Origin: Streptomyces sp. NBC_00448
GTDB taxonomy: Bacteria > Actinomycetota > Actinomycetes > Streptomycetales > Streptomycetaceae
DNA: 64,000 nt
Assembly: GCF_036014115.1 (NCBI RefSeq)
Contig: NZ_CP107913.1
Span: 4,573,001-4,637,000 of the forward strand
Reading direction: 5' to 3'
The notes beneath the pieces were generated by a model that worked only from the letters and a program-made list of their open reading frames with translations, ran no database searches and was not told where the DNA came from. Shown piece by piece: positions 38,146-47,094 of this stretch. Position 1 is the stretch's first letter, and every line of letters begins with the position of its first letter. A program made the position numbers and the translations under genes.

Positions 38146-38590
38146 ACGTCGGCCCCGCCTAACGTCGTCTTCGACGGCTCCACTTCCACCCGGAGAGTTC
38201 ATCGTCCACGCCGCCTGAGGACGCCGCGGGTCTCAGTCCTGGTCTCGTTCGGCCACGTCAGGGGCCGTCATCCACCCGCCCGGACACCCGTTCTGTCGCA
38301 GGTCAAGATGCCCCTGCTTCCTTGTAGTCGTCAGGACGGGGGCGTCAACCGCGGCAGTTCAGTCCTCGAAAGAGTCGCGTTCCCACGTCAATGAGGCGCC
38401 ACGCGGAGTCGAGCGCTTCGTCTTCCGTCGTGGCGCGGGTGAAGGGAGGACGCAGGACAGGCAGGGGAATCTCGTTGAAGGCTCGACGGGGGTGCCATGC
38501 ACCTTGCTTCCGCAGCCGATTCGAGCAGTCCGCAGACAGTCCGCTGGGCACCCGGTAGCCTCCGTTAGAACCCAACCTACGCCAACGCCA
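38146..38590. other. Island region without a supported gene
   Basis: 445 bp. It holds the cassette-end repeat at 38228-38250 (GGGTCTCAGTCCTGGTCTCG), also seen at 49040 and 61928. A 94-codon minus-strand frame (38345-38629) has no recognisable features. Confidence 0.45.
38228..38250. repeat. Cassette-end repeat, copy A
   Basis: GGTCTCAGTCCTGGTCTCGTTC, preceded by a CGCCGCCTGAGG word at 38210-38222. Copies B (49040-49061) and C (61928-61949) differ by one to three bases. In copies A and B the repeat follows a coding end and is followed by CAGGTCA-like sequence, as found before the att cores at 43586 and 60949. Confidence 0.55.
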
Positions 38591-38619
38591 CGTTGCCTGG
38601 TCAGAGCCATGGTCGGCGC

Positions 38620-39135
38620 CCCGCCGCATGTCAGGTTCCGCCTGGATACGTTCCGCTTCGACTCCTGGGCCAAGGCTGGGGTCTTCCAGAACCTGATGGA
38701 CGCGTTGATCGCCGAGGCGGCCGCGCGGGGACAGGCCGACCTGGAACTGGTCAGCGTGGCCTCCACGATCGTGCGGCGCATCACGAATCGGCAGGTCTGG
38801 CCGTGGCTGCGGACAGGGCCTACTCCTCCAGGGCCAACCGGGCCTACTTACGCCGGCGCCACATCACCGCGGTGATCCCGGAGAAGATCGACCAGCAGGC
38901 CAACCGCAAGAAGAGGGCTCGGCCGGAGGACGGCCGGTCACCTACGATCTCGACCGCTACAAACAGCCCAACACCGTCGAAAGCTGCTTCCAGAGGATCA
39001 AGACCTGGCGCGGCTGGCCACCCGCTACGACAAGTCTCCGCAAAGCTACGAAGCCGGACTCCATCTCCGCGGCTCGATCATGCGGCTAAAGCTCCTCACC
39101 TCAACCACATGATCCGAACCTCAAACAGCCCTTAG
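38620..39135 (+). pseudogene. IS5-family transposase remnant (frameshifted)
   Basis: Two frames together give an IS5/DDE_Tnp_1-like protein: RFDSWAKAGVFQNLMDALIA (about 38650-38710), then DRAYSSRANRAYLRRRHITA and VIPEKIDQQANRKKR (about 38805-38910), then DKSPQSYEAGLHLRGSIM near the end. The N-terminus and the catalytic DG region are missing and at least two frameshifts are needed. It is a dead insertion-sequence fragment just beyond the Trypco1 gene. Confidence 0.65.
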
Positions 39136-39458
39136 GGGGCTCGGTCCCCCTCCCAACTGAGCTTGACCGTCAGGTGGCCGTCGAGGCTGGATTTCGCGAT
39201 GACGGCGCCGACCTGTGTGCTCAGGTGTACCCCGAACTCCACCTCGATCTTGTCCGGTCGCACGGCGGCATCGCGGAATTGGCCGAGGATCGTGGACGAG
39301 GCGTCTCGCACACTACTCAGTGCGGACCCCAGTGAGGTTCCGGCGGACTGTATAAGATCCCCGGTTCGGGACACCGGACTGATCTCCGGGCCGTCCTGTG
39401 CGATCTCCACCAATACCTCTCCACCGTCGTCCAGGGACCAGCGGGCGAGTTCAACCAT
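39132..39458 (-). CDS. Trypco1-type (CU044_2847 family) small protein
   Basis: A 108-residue protein, MVELARWSLDDGGEVLVEIA..., with a long central alpha-helical region (LIQSAGTSLGSALSSVRDAS) and the C-terminal strands KIEVEFGVHLSTQVGAVIAK then GHLTVKLSWE. This pattern matches the trypsin-co-occurring domain 1 (Trypco1) described in computational surveys of bacterial conflict systems, where it is encoded next to trypsin-like proteases fused to STAND NTPases. Here it lies 60 bp downstream of exactly such a gene on the same strand. ATG 39458 follows GAGGAG. It is probably a regulator, substrate or sensor for the protease; the mechanism is unknown. Confidence 0.8.
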   Translation of the reverse strand: MVELARWSLDDGGEVLVEIAQDGPEISPVSRTGDLIQSAGTSLGSALSSVRDASSTILGQFRDAAVRPDKIEVEFGVHLSTQVGAVIAKSSLDGHLTVKLSWEGDRAP

Positions 39459-39518
39459 GTGACACTCCTCGTCTCCGTTCGATGGTTGCGATCTGTGTGA
39501 CGCGTGGGTGCGCACTGC

Positions 39519-42500
39519 TCAGGGACACAGACGCCCTTTGTGCGCCCCCGATGGCACCAACTGCCGGATGTTGAATGTCTCGTTCACCTCCGTACCCAAC
39601 AGTGCGCACACGTGGTCGACGCCGGGCGATTTGCTGGGTACGCCGGGGGCTGCTGGTGCCGACACCCGCTGGAGAGGGCTTAGACCGCCCGAAGACGTCG
39701 CTACGACTCCCAGGGACGAGCCGTCGACGAGCAGAACCGGACTGTCCGGGGTGTCGCCCAGCGGCATCAGCGAATTCCAGCTGTCCGGGTAGGCATAGCG
39801 GCTGATGCGTCTGCCCGTGACCAGCGACCGGATCGAACCGCGAGGTGTGCTGGCGGCAATGTCAGCGACGTTGGTTTGGGTGGCGGCGATGGAGGGATCA
39901 GGGACGGTCGAGAACCAGGCGGTGGTTCCGGTGGAGTTCAGGGCGAGCGTTCCGTCAACCTCGTCGGGATCGAGGCCGCTGACGTGTCCTGTCTCGGTCC
40001 CCGTCGCGATGTTCCAGGACCTCAGTTCCGCTGGGGCGCCATGTAGGCCTTTGATCACCGCGGCCGCGGTCCGTCCGTCCAGGCTGGTGATATAGGCCTG
40101 CGTCCGGGACGGATCGGCCAGCGGGGTGCGGATTATCCGGTCGGGTCGCAGGTTCACCCGCGTCAGGGAGATGTCGGAGCTAATGGAGGACTCGTCGGCC
40201 TCCGCCTCACCGAGGATAGCGGTGTCAGCGTCCGGGCCGAGCCAGAAGTCGAACACTGCGCTCTGCCACGGCAGGACGGACTTTCTCAGGAGCGTGCCGG
40301 TGTTCAAATCGAATAGGTACAGGGTGTTGCGCTGACTCGCGGTCGTCGTGAGAAGCATGCTGTCGGGTACGACCAGTCCCAGTACGCGGTCGTTCGGGTC
40401 GATGCTCATGTGAACTGCACCTTCCTGGGGCAGGGCGGTGAATTCCCTGCCGAAGACGACCCGGTGCTCGACCGTGTCGTAGACAACGAGGCAAGGCGTG
40501 ATGCTCGTCTCGTGCGGCACGGGGCATGAGCCAGGGGCAGTCCGACTCCCCTGGACGACCGGCATGATCTGATCCGAGAAAGCCACGTACCGCCCGCTCC
40601 TGCTGATCACCGCCCCGAAGGTGTGGTCGAGGCTCGTGAACACCCCTTTGACGGGCTCGTCGACCACTCCTTCCCCGGTCGACCTCCACACGACGGCGTG
40701 GTCATCCGGGTCGATCGTGACCAGCGTCCGGCCGTCCGCGTCGACTTGGTGAGTCAGGTGCTGGAGTTCGGTCTGGTCGTCGTACGAAAGTGTGAGGTTG
40801 TTCCGGCTCGCCGTCGCAGTCAGGGTCGGGGAACTGATGGCGGAACTGTCGGCCGCCGACTCGCTCTCGTTCGGCAGCAGCCGATCGACGGGACCGAGAT
40901 AGTGGAAGATAGTGGAAAGACCGTCGGCCGGATACGTGCGGTAGGCGCGTAGCCCTAGTTGCATCGCGCCGTAGGAGTCGTAGGGAGCCAGTTCTTCCGC
41001 CTTGCTGTTCATGGTCCGCGCGATGGACTCCGCCACCTGGTTGCTACGGTGCTGGTAGGTCAGGACCCCTGCCACCAGGGCGAGCGTCACGGCGGCGCAG
41101 ACCATGCCGTTCACTCGCCAGCGGCGCACTCTGCCAGCCCGGACGTACTCACGCTCCCGGGCGGAGAGATGGGCGTCATGACTACGCACCCACCGCCGAG
41201 CGTCCCTGAGCTCGGCGCCAGCGAGCAGTCGTCTGCCCGGGCGGTCATCGCGGGACCAGGTGGCCATGCGCTGTCTGAGGTTGTCTTGCCAGAGACGGAA
41301 CTCCCGGTATTCGTCGAAGAGTTCACGCAGATGCTTCCAATGCACCAAGAGTGAATCGTGTGCCAGTTCGATACCGGTGGTCAGCGCACTCCGGCCCCCG
41401 CCTACGCCAATCCCGTGCATCATCAGCAGTCGAGAGGTGGCGAGGCGCTGACCAACGGTCCACTGCGTCTCGTCACACTCATCGCGCGGCGCGGTACGGC
41501 GAACGGCTAGTTTCCCGTCGGGCAGCGGCCGGACCAACTGGATGAGCAGCCGATCGGCGACCGTCCGGGTCGCCGGGTCGATGCCAGTCCAGATCCGGTC
41601 CGCGTAACGAGCGAGGGCCTCGGAGACGCCGCCCAGCTTCTCGTACGCCTCGTGCGTCAGCAGGCCTGCGCGCCGGTGCTCCCACAGCTCGGCGAGAGTG
41701 AACTCCATCAAGGGCAGCGGGTTCGGGGTGTGTTTCAGGTCGTCCAGGACGCGCTCGACGAGCCCGTCGGCGAAGCTGACGGTGCCGACCCGCTCCAGCG
41801 GCCCGGTCATGACGCGGCGCAGTTCGGCCTCGGTCATCTCGCCTACCGTGACCGGCAGCCAGGCGCGTGCGAGTTCGGCGACGGCGCGTTCGCGCAACGC
41901 AGTCCCCAAGAAGGTGTCGCGAAGGTTCACCAGCACGCACATCCGGGCCGCGGGGGTCAGACAGGACAGCAGGGCGCGGACGAAGGCGGCACAGTCGTTA
42001 TCCGAAGCCGCGAAGACCTCCTCGAACTGGTCGACGCAAACCACCAGTTGGTCCGCTCGTTGCTGCTCCAGCACGGCGGATACGATGTCGGACACCTGCC
42101 CGTCGGCCAGCCGTGCCGCGATCGCATCCACCGACTCCAGCCGAGCCACCGCACCGAGGCCGGGACGCATCAACCGGTCGAAGGCGAAGGCCAGTGCCGC
42201 CAGCGGGGTAGTGGCGTCGGATGGTCGTAACGCCATCGTGAGCCGTACGGTGCCCGGGGGGTCAGCGGCGTGCAGCCGGGGCACCACGCCCGCGTGCCAC
42301 AGGGAGGACTTCCCGACGCCCGATCCACCGATTACGCTGATCAGCGGCACCCCGGAGCGGATTCGGTCGACGAGCTGACCGGCCAATTCCTCGCGCCCGT
42401 AGTAGAGGTCGGCGTCCTGCTCGCCGAAGGGGCGCAGTGCCCGGTACGGGACGCGCCGCTCGATCACCACTGCCAGTTCGGGCCAGGCCTCCAGCAGTAC

Positions 42501-43097
42501 GTCCACAGGAAGCATGTAGCCAATCTTCGTGCCAGCGCCGGTGACCCGGTAGCCGACCATCCCTACAGCGGCGTCTGCGTCCGTGCTCCAGACCGGCGCC
42601 CCGGAGAACCCAGGTGCCAGCATGGCCTGCCGTGCCGGGTCACTCTCGATCTCCACCCAGCCCGTGGCGACAGGACCGCCCTGGCGCCCGTGCACCCAGG
42701 TGCCGAGCTCCAGACCGCGGGGAAACCCCACCATCACCAGCGAACCGTCCAGCCCACCGCGCCGCCTGCTCAGGACGAGCGGCCGGGCTCCCTGCGGCGG
42801 CGGCTCGCGCAGCCGCAGCCCAGCGACGTCCATACCCTGCCCTGGCACCGGCGGCCGCCAAGCGACTATGTCGGCGAGTTGCCGCCTACCTGGGGCGAGC
42901 AGAGGGAAATCGAGGCTAACTGGCACTCCCGAGGGCGGTGACTCCCCAGCAGGGATCCCGAGAACACCAGCCAGCACGTGAGCGGCCGACACCAGATGCC
43001 GTGGACCGGCGAGAAAGCCGGCACCGGCGGGCTTGTCGCCGTCCCAGATCCGGACCAGCCCGGCCTCAAGAGGCTCACCCACGTTAGACCCCCGCAT
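39519..43097 (-). CDS. Trypsin-like protease - nSTAND1 NTPase - beta-propeller fusion protein
   Basis: A 1192-residue predicted conflict-system protein. Residues 10-205 are a trypsin-like protease with His40 (SAAHVLAG), Asp90 (GMDVAGL) and Ser165 (GFSGAPVW). Residues 220-650 are an nSTAND1-type NTPase: GREELAGQL, Walker A GGSGVGKSS (257-265), Walker B LVVCVDQFEE (Asp356), and a winged-helix part ending ELAHDSLLVHWKHL. One membrane helix spans about 663-681. The remaining 500 residues are beta-rich, degenerate WD-like repeats (VDADGRTLVTIDPDDHAVVW, SLDGRTAAAVI). STAND proteins oligomerise on ligand sensing, so the model is propeller sensing followed by protease activation. GTG 43082 is an alternative start. 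It forms an operon with the Trypco1 gene. Confidence 0.88.
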   Translation of the reverse strand: MRGSNVGEPLEAGLVRIWDGDKPAGAGFLAGPRHLVSAAHVLAGVLGIPAGESPPSGVPVSLDFPLLAPGRRQLADIVAWRPPVPGQGMDVAGLRLREPPPQGARPLVLSRRRGGLDGSLVMVGFPRGLELGTWVHGRQGGPVATGWVEIESDPARQAMLAPGFSGAPVWSTDADAAVGMVGYRVTGAGTKIGYMLPVDVLLEAWPELAVVIERRVPYRALRPFGEQDADLYYGREELAGQLVDRIRSGVPLISVIGGSGVGKSSLWHAGVVPRLHAADPPGTVRLTMALRPSDATTPLAALAFAFDRLMRPGLGAVARLESVDAIAARLADGQVSDIVSAVLEQQRADQLVVCVDQFEEVFAASDNDCAAFVRALLSCLTPAARMCVLVNLRDTFLGTALRERAVAELARAWLPVTVGEMTEAELRRVMTGPLERVGTVSFADGLVERVLDDLKHTPNPLPLMEFTLAELWEHRRAGLLTHEAYEKLGGVSEALARYADRIWTGIDPATRTVADRLLIQLVRPLPDGKLAVRRTAPRDECDETQWTVGQRLATSRLLMMHGIGVGGGRSALTTGIELAHDSLLVHWKHLRELFDEYREFRLWQDNLRQRMATWSRDDRPGRRLLAGAELRDARRWVRSHDAHLSAREREYVRAGRVRRWRVNGMVCAAVTLALVAGVLTYQHRSNQVAESIARTMNSKAEELAPYDSYGAMQLGLRAYRTYPADGLSTIFHYLGPVDRLLPNESESAADSSAISSPTLTATASRNNLTLSYDDQTELQHLTHQVDADGRTLVTIDPDDHAVVWRSTGEGVVDEPVKGVFTSLDHTFGAVISRSGRYVAFSDQIMPVVQGSRTAPGSCPVPHETSITPCLVVYDTVEHRVVFGREFTALPQEGAVHMSIDPNDRVLGLVVPDSMLLTTTASQRNTLYLFDLNTGTLLRKSVLPWQSAVFDFWLGPDADTAILGEAEADESSISSDISLTRVNLRPDRIIRTPLADPSRTQAYITSLDGRTAAAVIKGLHGAPAELRSWNIATGTETGHVSGLDPDEVDGTLALNSTGTTAWFSTVPDPSIAATQTNVADIAASTPRGSIRSLVTGRRISRYAYPDSWNSLMPLGDTPDSPVLLVDGSSLGVVATSSGGLSPLQRVSAPAAPGVPSKSPGVDHVCALLGTEVNETFNIRQLVPSGAHKGRLCP

Positions 43098-43585
43098 GCC
43101 GGTTTCTGCCCCAACGGTACCGGTTCAACGTTAACCGGCGTAAGCCACAAGTCAGTGCCAGCGCCCGAACTGAAGCCGCTTGGCGACGGCACCGGCAGGC
43201 ACCGCAAGGCCCAGGCACCGGGGCCGAACAGGCGCTGACTCTCAGGAGCGCCCCGGCCGATCCGCTCCCGCCAGAGCCCGCCGCCGGGGCGCTCCACCGC
43301 CCGGTCTCGTAGGGAGCGCATCGAGGGCGTCACCTTTGCTGACCCTATCCTCGACTGGGACCGTGACCAGCGTGTCCATTTGACGCCTGGACGATAAGCG
43401 CGCGCTCGGATCCTGACGCGGCCGGTGGCCACCGAATCCCACTCTGATCAGGCAGGACGCGCGGTTAGGCAGTTGCAGTTCCAGTTGCATTCACCCGCGT
43501 TCAGCACAGTCCGGCCGTCACCTCTCGCGCCTCTCCACTGCAGGTCAGGACGCTGACGGACCTGTCTGAACGCCCGGACGAAGAG
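43098..43585. other. Promoter region of the protease-STAND operon
   Basis: 488 bp. CCGGTT (43120-43125) and AACCGG (43133-43138) flank AACGTT upstream of the start, a possible operator. Further on are the inverted arm-like motif (about 43472-43491) and CAGGTCAGGACGCTGACGGA (about 43544-43563), also seen before the decayed att copy at 60949. No gene is supported. Confidence 0.5.
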
Positions 43586-43641
43586 TTGGAAAGCGTGTTG
43601 GGGGCAACCCCTCACGAGTTCGAATCTCGTATCCTCCGCCA
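43586..43641. repeat. Attachment-site copy 2 (56-bp tRNA-Ser 3' end)
   Basis: Exact copy of tRNA-Ser bases 36547-36602, from the anticodon loop TTGGAAA through CCA; identity continues 23 bp further. The 5' half of the tRNA is absent, so it is not a tRNA gene. It separates island segments A and B. Confidence 0.9.
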
Positions 43642-43658
43642 GTGCCTCACCGGGCACG

Positions 43659-43700
43659 ACGTCGAAGGGCCCCACCGTTCGCGGTGGGGCCCTTCGACGT
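43659..43700 (+). terminator. Hairpin after attachment copy 2
   Basis: A perfect 19-bp stem, ACGTCGAAGGGCCCCACCG (43659-43677) with its complement (43682-43700) and loop TTCG. It has the same position and length as the tRNA terminator at 36620 but a different stem core, an example of covariation between element ends. Confidence 0.8.
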
Positions 43701-43968
43701 CGAGGGTTGCAGTTTGGGTTGCAGTTGCCGTGACCAGACGGCGGGAGGCTCCTGGTCCGGGCGGGTCCAGAGCAGTCCGCCTACCTTGACGCCCGCGTCC
43801 TCGGATTCGGCTCCGTCCGAGCACAGCTTCCCCTACACCTATCCGCCGCATCATCGCCGTGAGATGAGCCCTGAACTGGCCACGGGAGTGGCCGAGTCGC
43901 GTTCTATCTGTGCGCCTGCCTTCCTGCTCCCATAGCAAGGGGACGCCATCAAGGCGAGGGGGACAGGC
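43701..43968. other. Left part of island segment B, upstream of the Qat-like pair
   Basis: This holds the arm-like repeat (43702-43729) and then the leader of the QatB-like gene. No gene for a QatA-type ATPase fits here. The ribosome site GAGGGGGA precedes ATG 43969. Confidence 0.5.
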
Positions 43969-44769
43969 ATGGGCACTTCCACACGCTGGGCGGGTCCGGG
44001 TGGCCGGTCAGGCACAGCCGCCGAATGGAGCCGCGTAAGCCGTCGTCTGTCGAGATGGAACGCCGATGGTCCGCAGGCAGAGCTACTTCTCGACAAGATC
44101 CTCGATGACCATCTGGACGTACTGCACCAGACCATGCGCGAGAACCAGTCGGCCTTCGGCCTCGTGGACGCCGCGACCGCGGCCGGCTACCGCCTCGCCG
44201 ACGTGATGGCCGTGCTGACCCAGGAGGGCCCCGGCAACTTGAACGACCCGGGCGAATTCCTGGCCCGTTTCACCAACGAAGTGGGCGGAGACGGCGGCAC
44301 AGTCACCGACGCGGCGATACGACGGGCCGCGGCGGACACTGCCGAGCGGTTCCTCAAGCACCAGAGCGCAGCAACGGGTGCAGCGGAGGTCGCGGGCGCC
44401 GGTCTCACCGGGGACCTGCTGTGCCTGCTCTACCAGTGGTTCTTCGCGGACATCGTGAGCGAGTTCCTTCGGTCGGTCATCGCCGAGAAGATCAAGCTCG
44501 TGGTCCCGGTCCTGCCCGTTCTCGATCCTGGCGATCGCATCGCCGACTGGGCTGCCGACAAGGTCCTCTCGCTGGTGCCGAGCCCTTGTGAGGAGGCGGC
44601 CGAACTGGTGGAGAAGGCCAAGTCCGGGGAGTCGGTAGTAGAGGAACCGGTCGGCTCTCTGCCCGACATAGCCCGGAGTCTGGTCCCCGGCGCGGTGGGC
44701 AAGGTGCTGGGCCTGGTCATCGAGGACCTCGTGGAGCACCAGGAGAGCACCGAGGAGGAACCCGAATGA
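43969..44769 (+). CDS. QatB-like protein
   Basis: A 266-residue protein starting MGTSTRWAGPGGRSG, matching the conserved MGTS...GP opening of QatB from the four-gene Qat anti-phage system. The rest is helical (WSRVSRRLSRW, EFLARFTNEVGGDGGTVTDA, LLCLLYQWFFADIVSEFLRSV), with a short Glu-rich tail. No catalytic motif is visible, as expected for QatB. Its stop overlaps the QatC-like start by 4 bp (ATGA), so translation is coupled. The retained Gly2 matters if QatC acts on the N-terminus of its partner, which is inference. QatA and QatD are absent. Confidence 0.72.
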   Translation: MGTSTRWAGPGGRSGTAAEWSRVSRRLSRWNADGPQAELLLDKILDDHLDVLHQTMRENQSAFGLVDAATAAGYRLADVMAVLTQEGPGNLNDPGEFLARFTNEVGGDGGTVTDAAIRRAAADTAERFLKHQSAATGAAEVAGAGLTGDLLCLLYQWFFADIVSEFLRSVIAEKIKLVVPVLPVLDPGDRIADWAADKVLSLVPSPCEEAAELVEKAKSGESVVEEPVGSLPDIARSLVPGAVGKVLGLVIEDLVEHQESTEEEPE

Positions 44770-46046
44770 CGGCCACCCATCGCCCCTTCTTCTGGCTCGA
44801 GCCCACCGGGGCGAAACCGCCCGCCGGATGGCAGCCATTGAGCGACCGTAACTACTGGGAGACCGAGCACCGGGCCCCACAGTGGCAGCCCCTCCTGGCT
44901 CCATCCCCCGCCTGGGCAGACGACCTGCAGCGCGTCGGCCGCGCGGTCTTCGCCGCGGACAAGCACGCCCGCCGTGACGCCACCTTCGACCGCTGGACCC
45001 GCCACATGCGGCTCTCCATACCGGTCACCGCATACGACCGCTGGCACTCCGCCGGCCCACTCCTCACATCCTTACTGCGAACCCTGACCGGCGACCACTG
45101 GGAGGTGGAGTTCCGTGCCCCCGGCCTTGCCACCAACGTGCCCTTCACCTTCGATCCGAACTCCCGCGCCACAGAGGTCGCCCTGTTCTCCGGGGGCCTT
45201 GACTCACTGAGTTGGGCGGCTCAGCGCGCCACCTTCCCTACGTCCGATGAACTGCTGCTCATCACCTTCGGTGAACAGAACTTCGGGCACCTTCAGGACT
45301 CCGCGTACCGCAGCGTGTACAGGCGCCGGTCCCGTCCAGTCCGTCAAATCACCCTGAGTCAGAACGTACGCATCCAGGACAAGCAGCTGGGTGACCCCGA
45401 GCGCACCACCCGCTCCCGTGGCTTCCTCTACGCGACCACCGCCGTCCGGGCCGCAGCCGCCGAGGGCGTGCCCGTCGCGCACATCCCCGAGAACGGCCAA
45501 CTCGCCATCAATCCGCCGCTTACCGCCGGTCGCGCCGCCGCGTGCTCCACGCGCTCCGTCCATCCCTGGACGCTCCATCTGCTGAACCAGCTGATCGCCG
45601 CAGTGGCCGATGGCCCGGTCGTACACGTCCACAACCCGCTCGCCCACCTCACAAAGCGCCAGGTCTGCTGCTCCGCCCTCACCGCCGGCCTCACCCGAGC
45701 CGACCTCGCCACCACCCTGAGCTGCGGCATCCCTCCGCAGCAACGCCCGCATGGCTCGAACCTCGCCAACTGCGGCCTGTGCTACCCCTGCCTGGTGCGT
45801 CGCTCTGGTTTGCTCGGCAGGGACGACACCCCCTACGACTCCGACCCCTGGGATCCACGTCTCAGTGGGGATCAAGCGGAACACTGGCATGCCCTGCTGG
45901 GCTGGCTCGACGCCCCCTATACGCTCCGCGACTTGATCGCCGACACCCCGCTCCCTCCCGAGACGGATCCGCAGCACACGCTGACCGTCATCACGAAGGG
46001 GCGCGAGGAGCTTTCTGAATTGCGGGAGGTCGGGGCTAGAACTTGA
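44766..46046 (+). CDS. QatC-like QueC-family enzyme
   Basis: A 426-residue protein. The PP-loop ATP-pyrophosphatase motif FSGGLDSLSW (142-147 SGGLDS) and the zinc cluster Cys320, Cys336, Cys339, Cys342 (NCGLCYPC) are those of QueC, which makes 7-cyano-7-deazaguanine. An N-terminal extension of about 130 residues and the HNPLAHLTKRQV segment match QatC of Qat systems rather than the roughly 230-residue housekeeping QueC. It is coupled to the QatB-like gene. No queuosine-pathway genes (QueD, QueE, FolE) are nearby, so the deazaguanine activity probably serves defence. All catalytic motifs look intact. Confidence 0.82.
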   Translation: MTATHRPFFWLEPTGAKPPAGWQPLSDRNYWETEHRAPQWQPLLAPSPAWADDLQRVGRAVFAADKHARRDATFDRWTRHMRLSIPVTAYDRWHSAGPLLTSLLRTLTGDHWEVEFRAPGLATNVPFTFDPNSRATEVALFSGGLDSLSWAAQRATFPTSDELLLITFGEQNFGHLQDSAYRSVYRRRSRPVRQITLSQNVRIQDKQLGDPERTTRSRGFLYATTAVRAAAAEGVPVAHIPENGQLAINPPLTAGRAAACSTRSVHPWTLHLLNQLIAAVADGPVVHVHNPLAHLTKRQVCCSALTAGLTRADLATTLSCGIPPQQRPHGSNLANCGLCYPCLVRRSGLLGRDDTPYDSDPWDPRLSGDQAEHWHALLGWLDAPYTLRDLIADTPLPPETDPQHTLTVITKGREELSELREVGART

Positions 46047-46338
46047 GGCCGACGGGGCCCCACGAAAGACGCGGTCCTCCAATGCTCTGTGGCGTGCGCG
46101 GCTCCATGGCAGTCGTGTCCCTTGACGCCACCGACGGGAGCCGCACCCGCCGGAAAGGGGCGCTGAAAGGCCCTCCGCGATGTCGCGCGACGAACTGGGG
46201 GAAGACGATTGTTGGGGTCGGTCCGCAGGGCCGGAGACGGGCAGGGACCAGGTGCCATTGAGGACCGAGTCGGTCGGCTGGTAGAGGCGCAGGATCAGGT
46301 AGAAGGGTTCCGCGGGCGCGGGGAGCCAGTCGTCGTCG
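46047..46338. other. Segment B, gap after the Qat-like pair
   Basis: 292 bp without a supported gene. No TatD-like (QatD) or P-loop (QatA) coding remains are seen. Confidence 0.4.
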
Positions 46339-46671
46339 TCAGACAGCCTGTCGTGCTGAACTGTGGTACTGGCTCTGCGCGAGGACCATCCGGCAGAACG
46401 CGAGCGTGCGGGCGTATTGGGGCGCGGTCTTCGCGACTGCGAGTTGCGCGAACCGGACGGAATCGGTGGGGCGTTCGAGGTCGCGGAAGCAGTGCGAGAA
46501 CTCGCCGATCAGCTCGGCCTCGTCGAAGTAGGCGAGCCAGTCCGGGTCGGTGGCGGATTCCGCCTGTTCGAAGTGGCGCTCCGCCTCATTCATGTCCCGC
46601 GAAGCCCCGACGAAGTCACGCGAGTTGGCCAGGGCACGCGCCTCATGGGCGGCGAACATGGTGCGGGCACG
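46339..46671 (-). pseudogene. C-terminal TPR fragment of an XRE-type regulator
   Basis: The frame encodes FAAHEARALANSRDFVGASR, then EAERHFEQAESATDPDWLAY and FDEAELIGEFSHCFRDLERP, the typical C-terminal tetratricopeptide part of streptomycete XRE-TPR regulators. The N-terminal helix-turn-helix is missing; sequence upstream on the minus strand is unrelated. A 3' remnant. Confidence 0.55.
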
Positions 46672-46729
46672 GGGAGTTGTTCTGTGGCGGCCTCCTTCGA
46701 CAGCCGCACGCGCGAGCCGGGCGGGCGGC

Positions 46730-46933
46730 ATGGGCGGCGCGATGGGCGGCACCTCGCTGCTGGTGGCGGTGCTCGTGGTCGTCGGTACGTTCGTGCTGTT
46801 CGTCCAGCAGCGCCACCGCGAACTCGCCCTGCTGCGCGCGATCGCCGCCACCTCGGGGCAGGTCCGCAGGCTACTGGGGCGCGAGGCGCTGATCGTCGGA
46901 GCCGCCGCGGGGCCGGCCGGCTGCGTACCGAGG
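46730..46933 (+). pseudogene. Fragment of an FtsX-type ABC transporter permease
   Basis: The frame encodes a membrane helix, SLLVAVLVVVGTFVLFVQQ, followed by RHRELALLRAIAATSGQVRR and LLGREALIVGA, the well-known FtsX/MacB-like permease segment (ELALLRAIGAT..QVRRLL). Both ends are cut. It is a relic inside island segment B. Confidence 0.6.
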
Positions 46934-47094
46934 GGGCAGCCGTCACCGAGGTGGTCGGATTCTCATGCGCCACCACAGCTGTCCCGTTGTGTCATTCGAC
47001 GAGAACAGGGGCGGATCAAGGCTGCGACATCGTCTTGCTCGGCCCGTGAGACGCGGACGTCTCGCGGGCCGTCGGGAAAAGGGGTTGATGCATC

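Noticed and set aside
38345..38629. 94-codon minus-strand frame in island segment A
   Set aside because: No ribosome site, no domain, and bordered by remnants; cannot be supported.
43586..43641. Possible extra tRNA-Ser genes at 43586, 49155 and 60949
   Set aside because: Only the anticodon-loop-to-CCA part is present; acceptor 5' strand, D arm and half the anticodon stem are missing, so these are att repeats.
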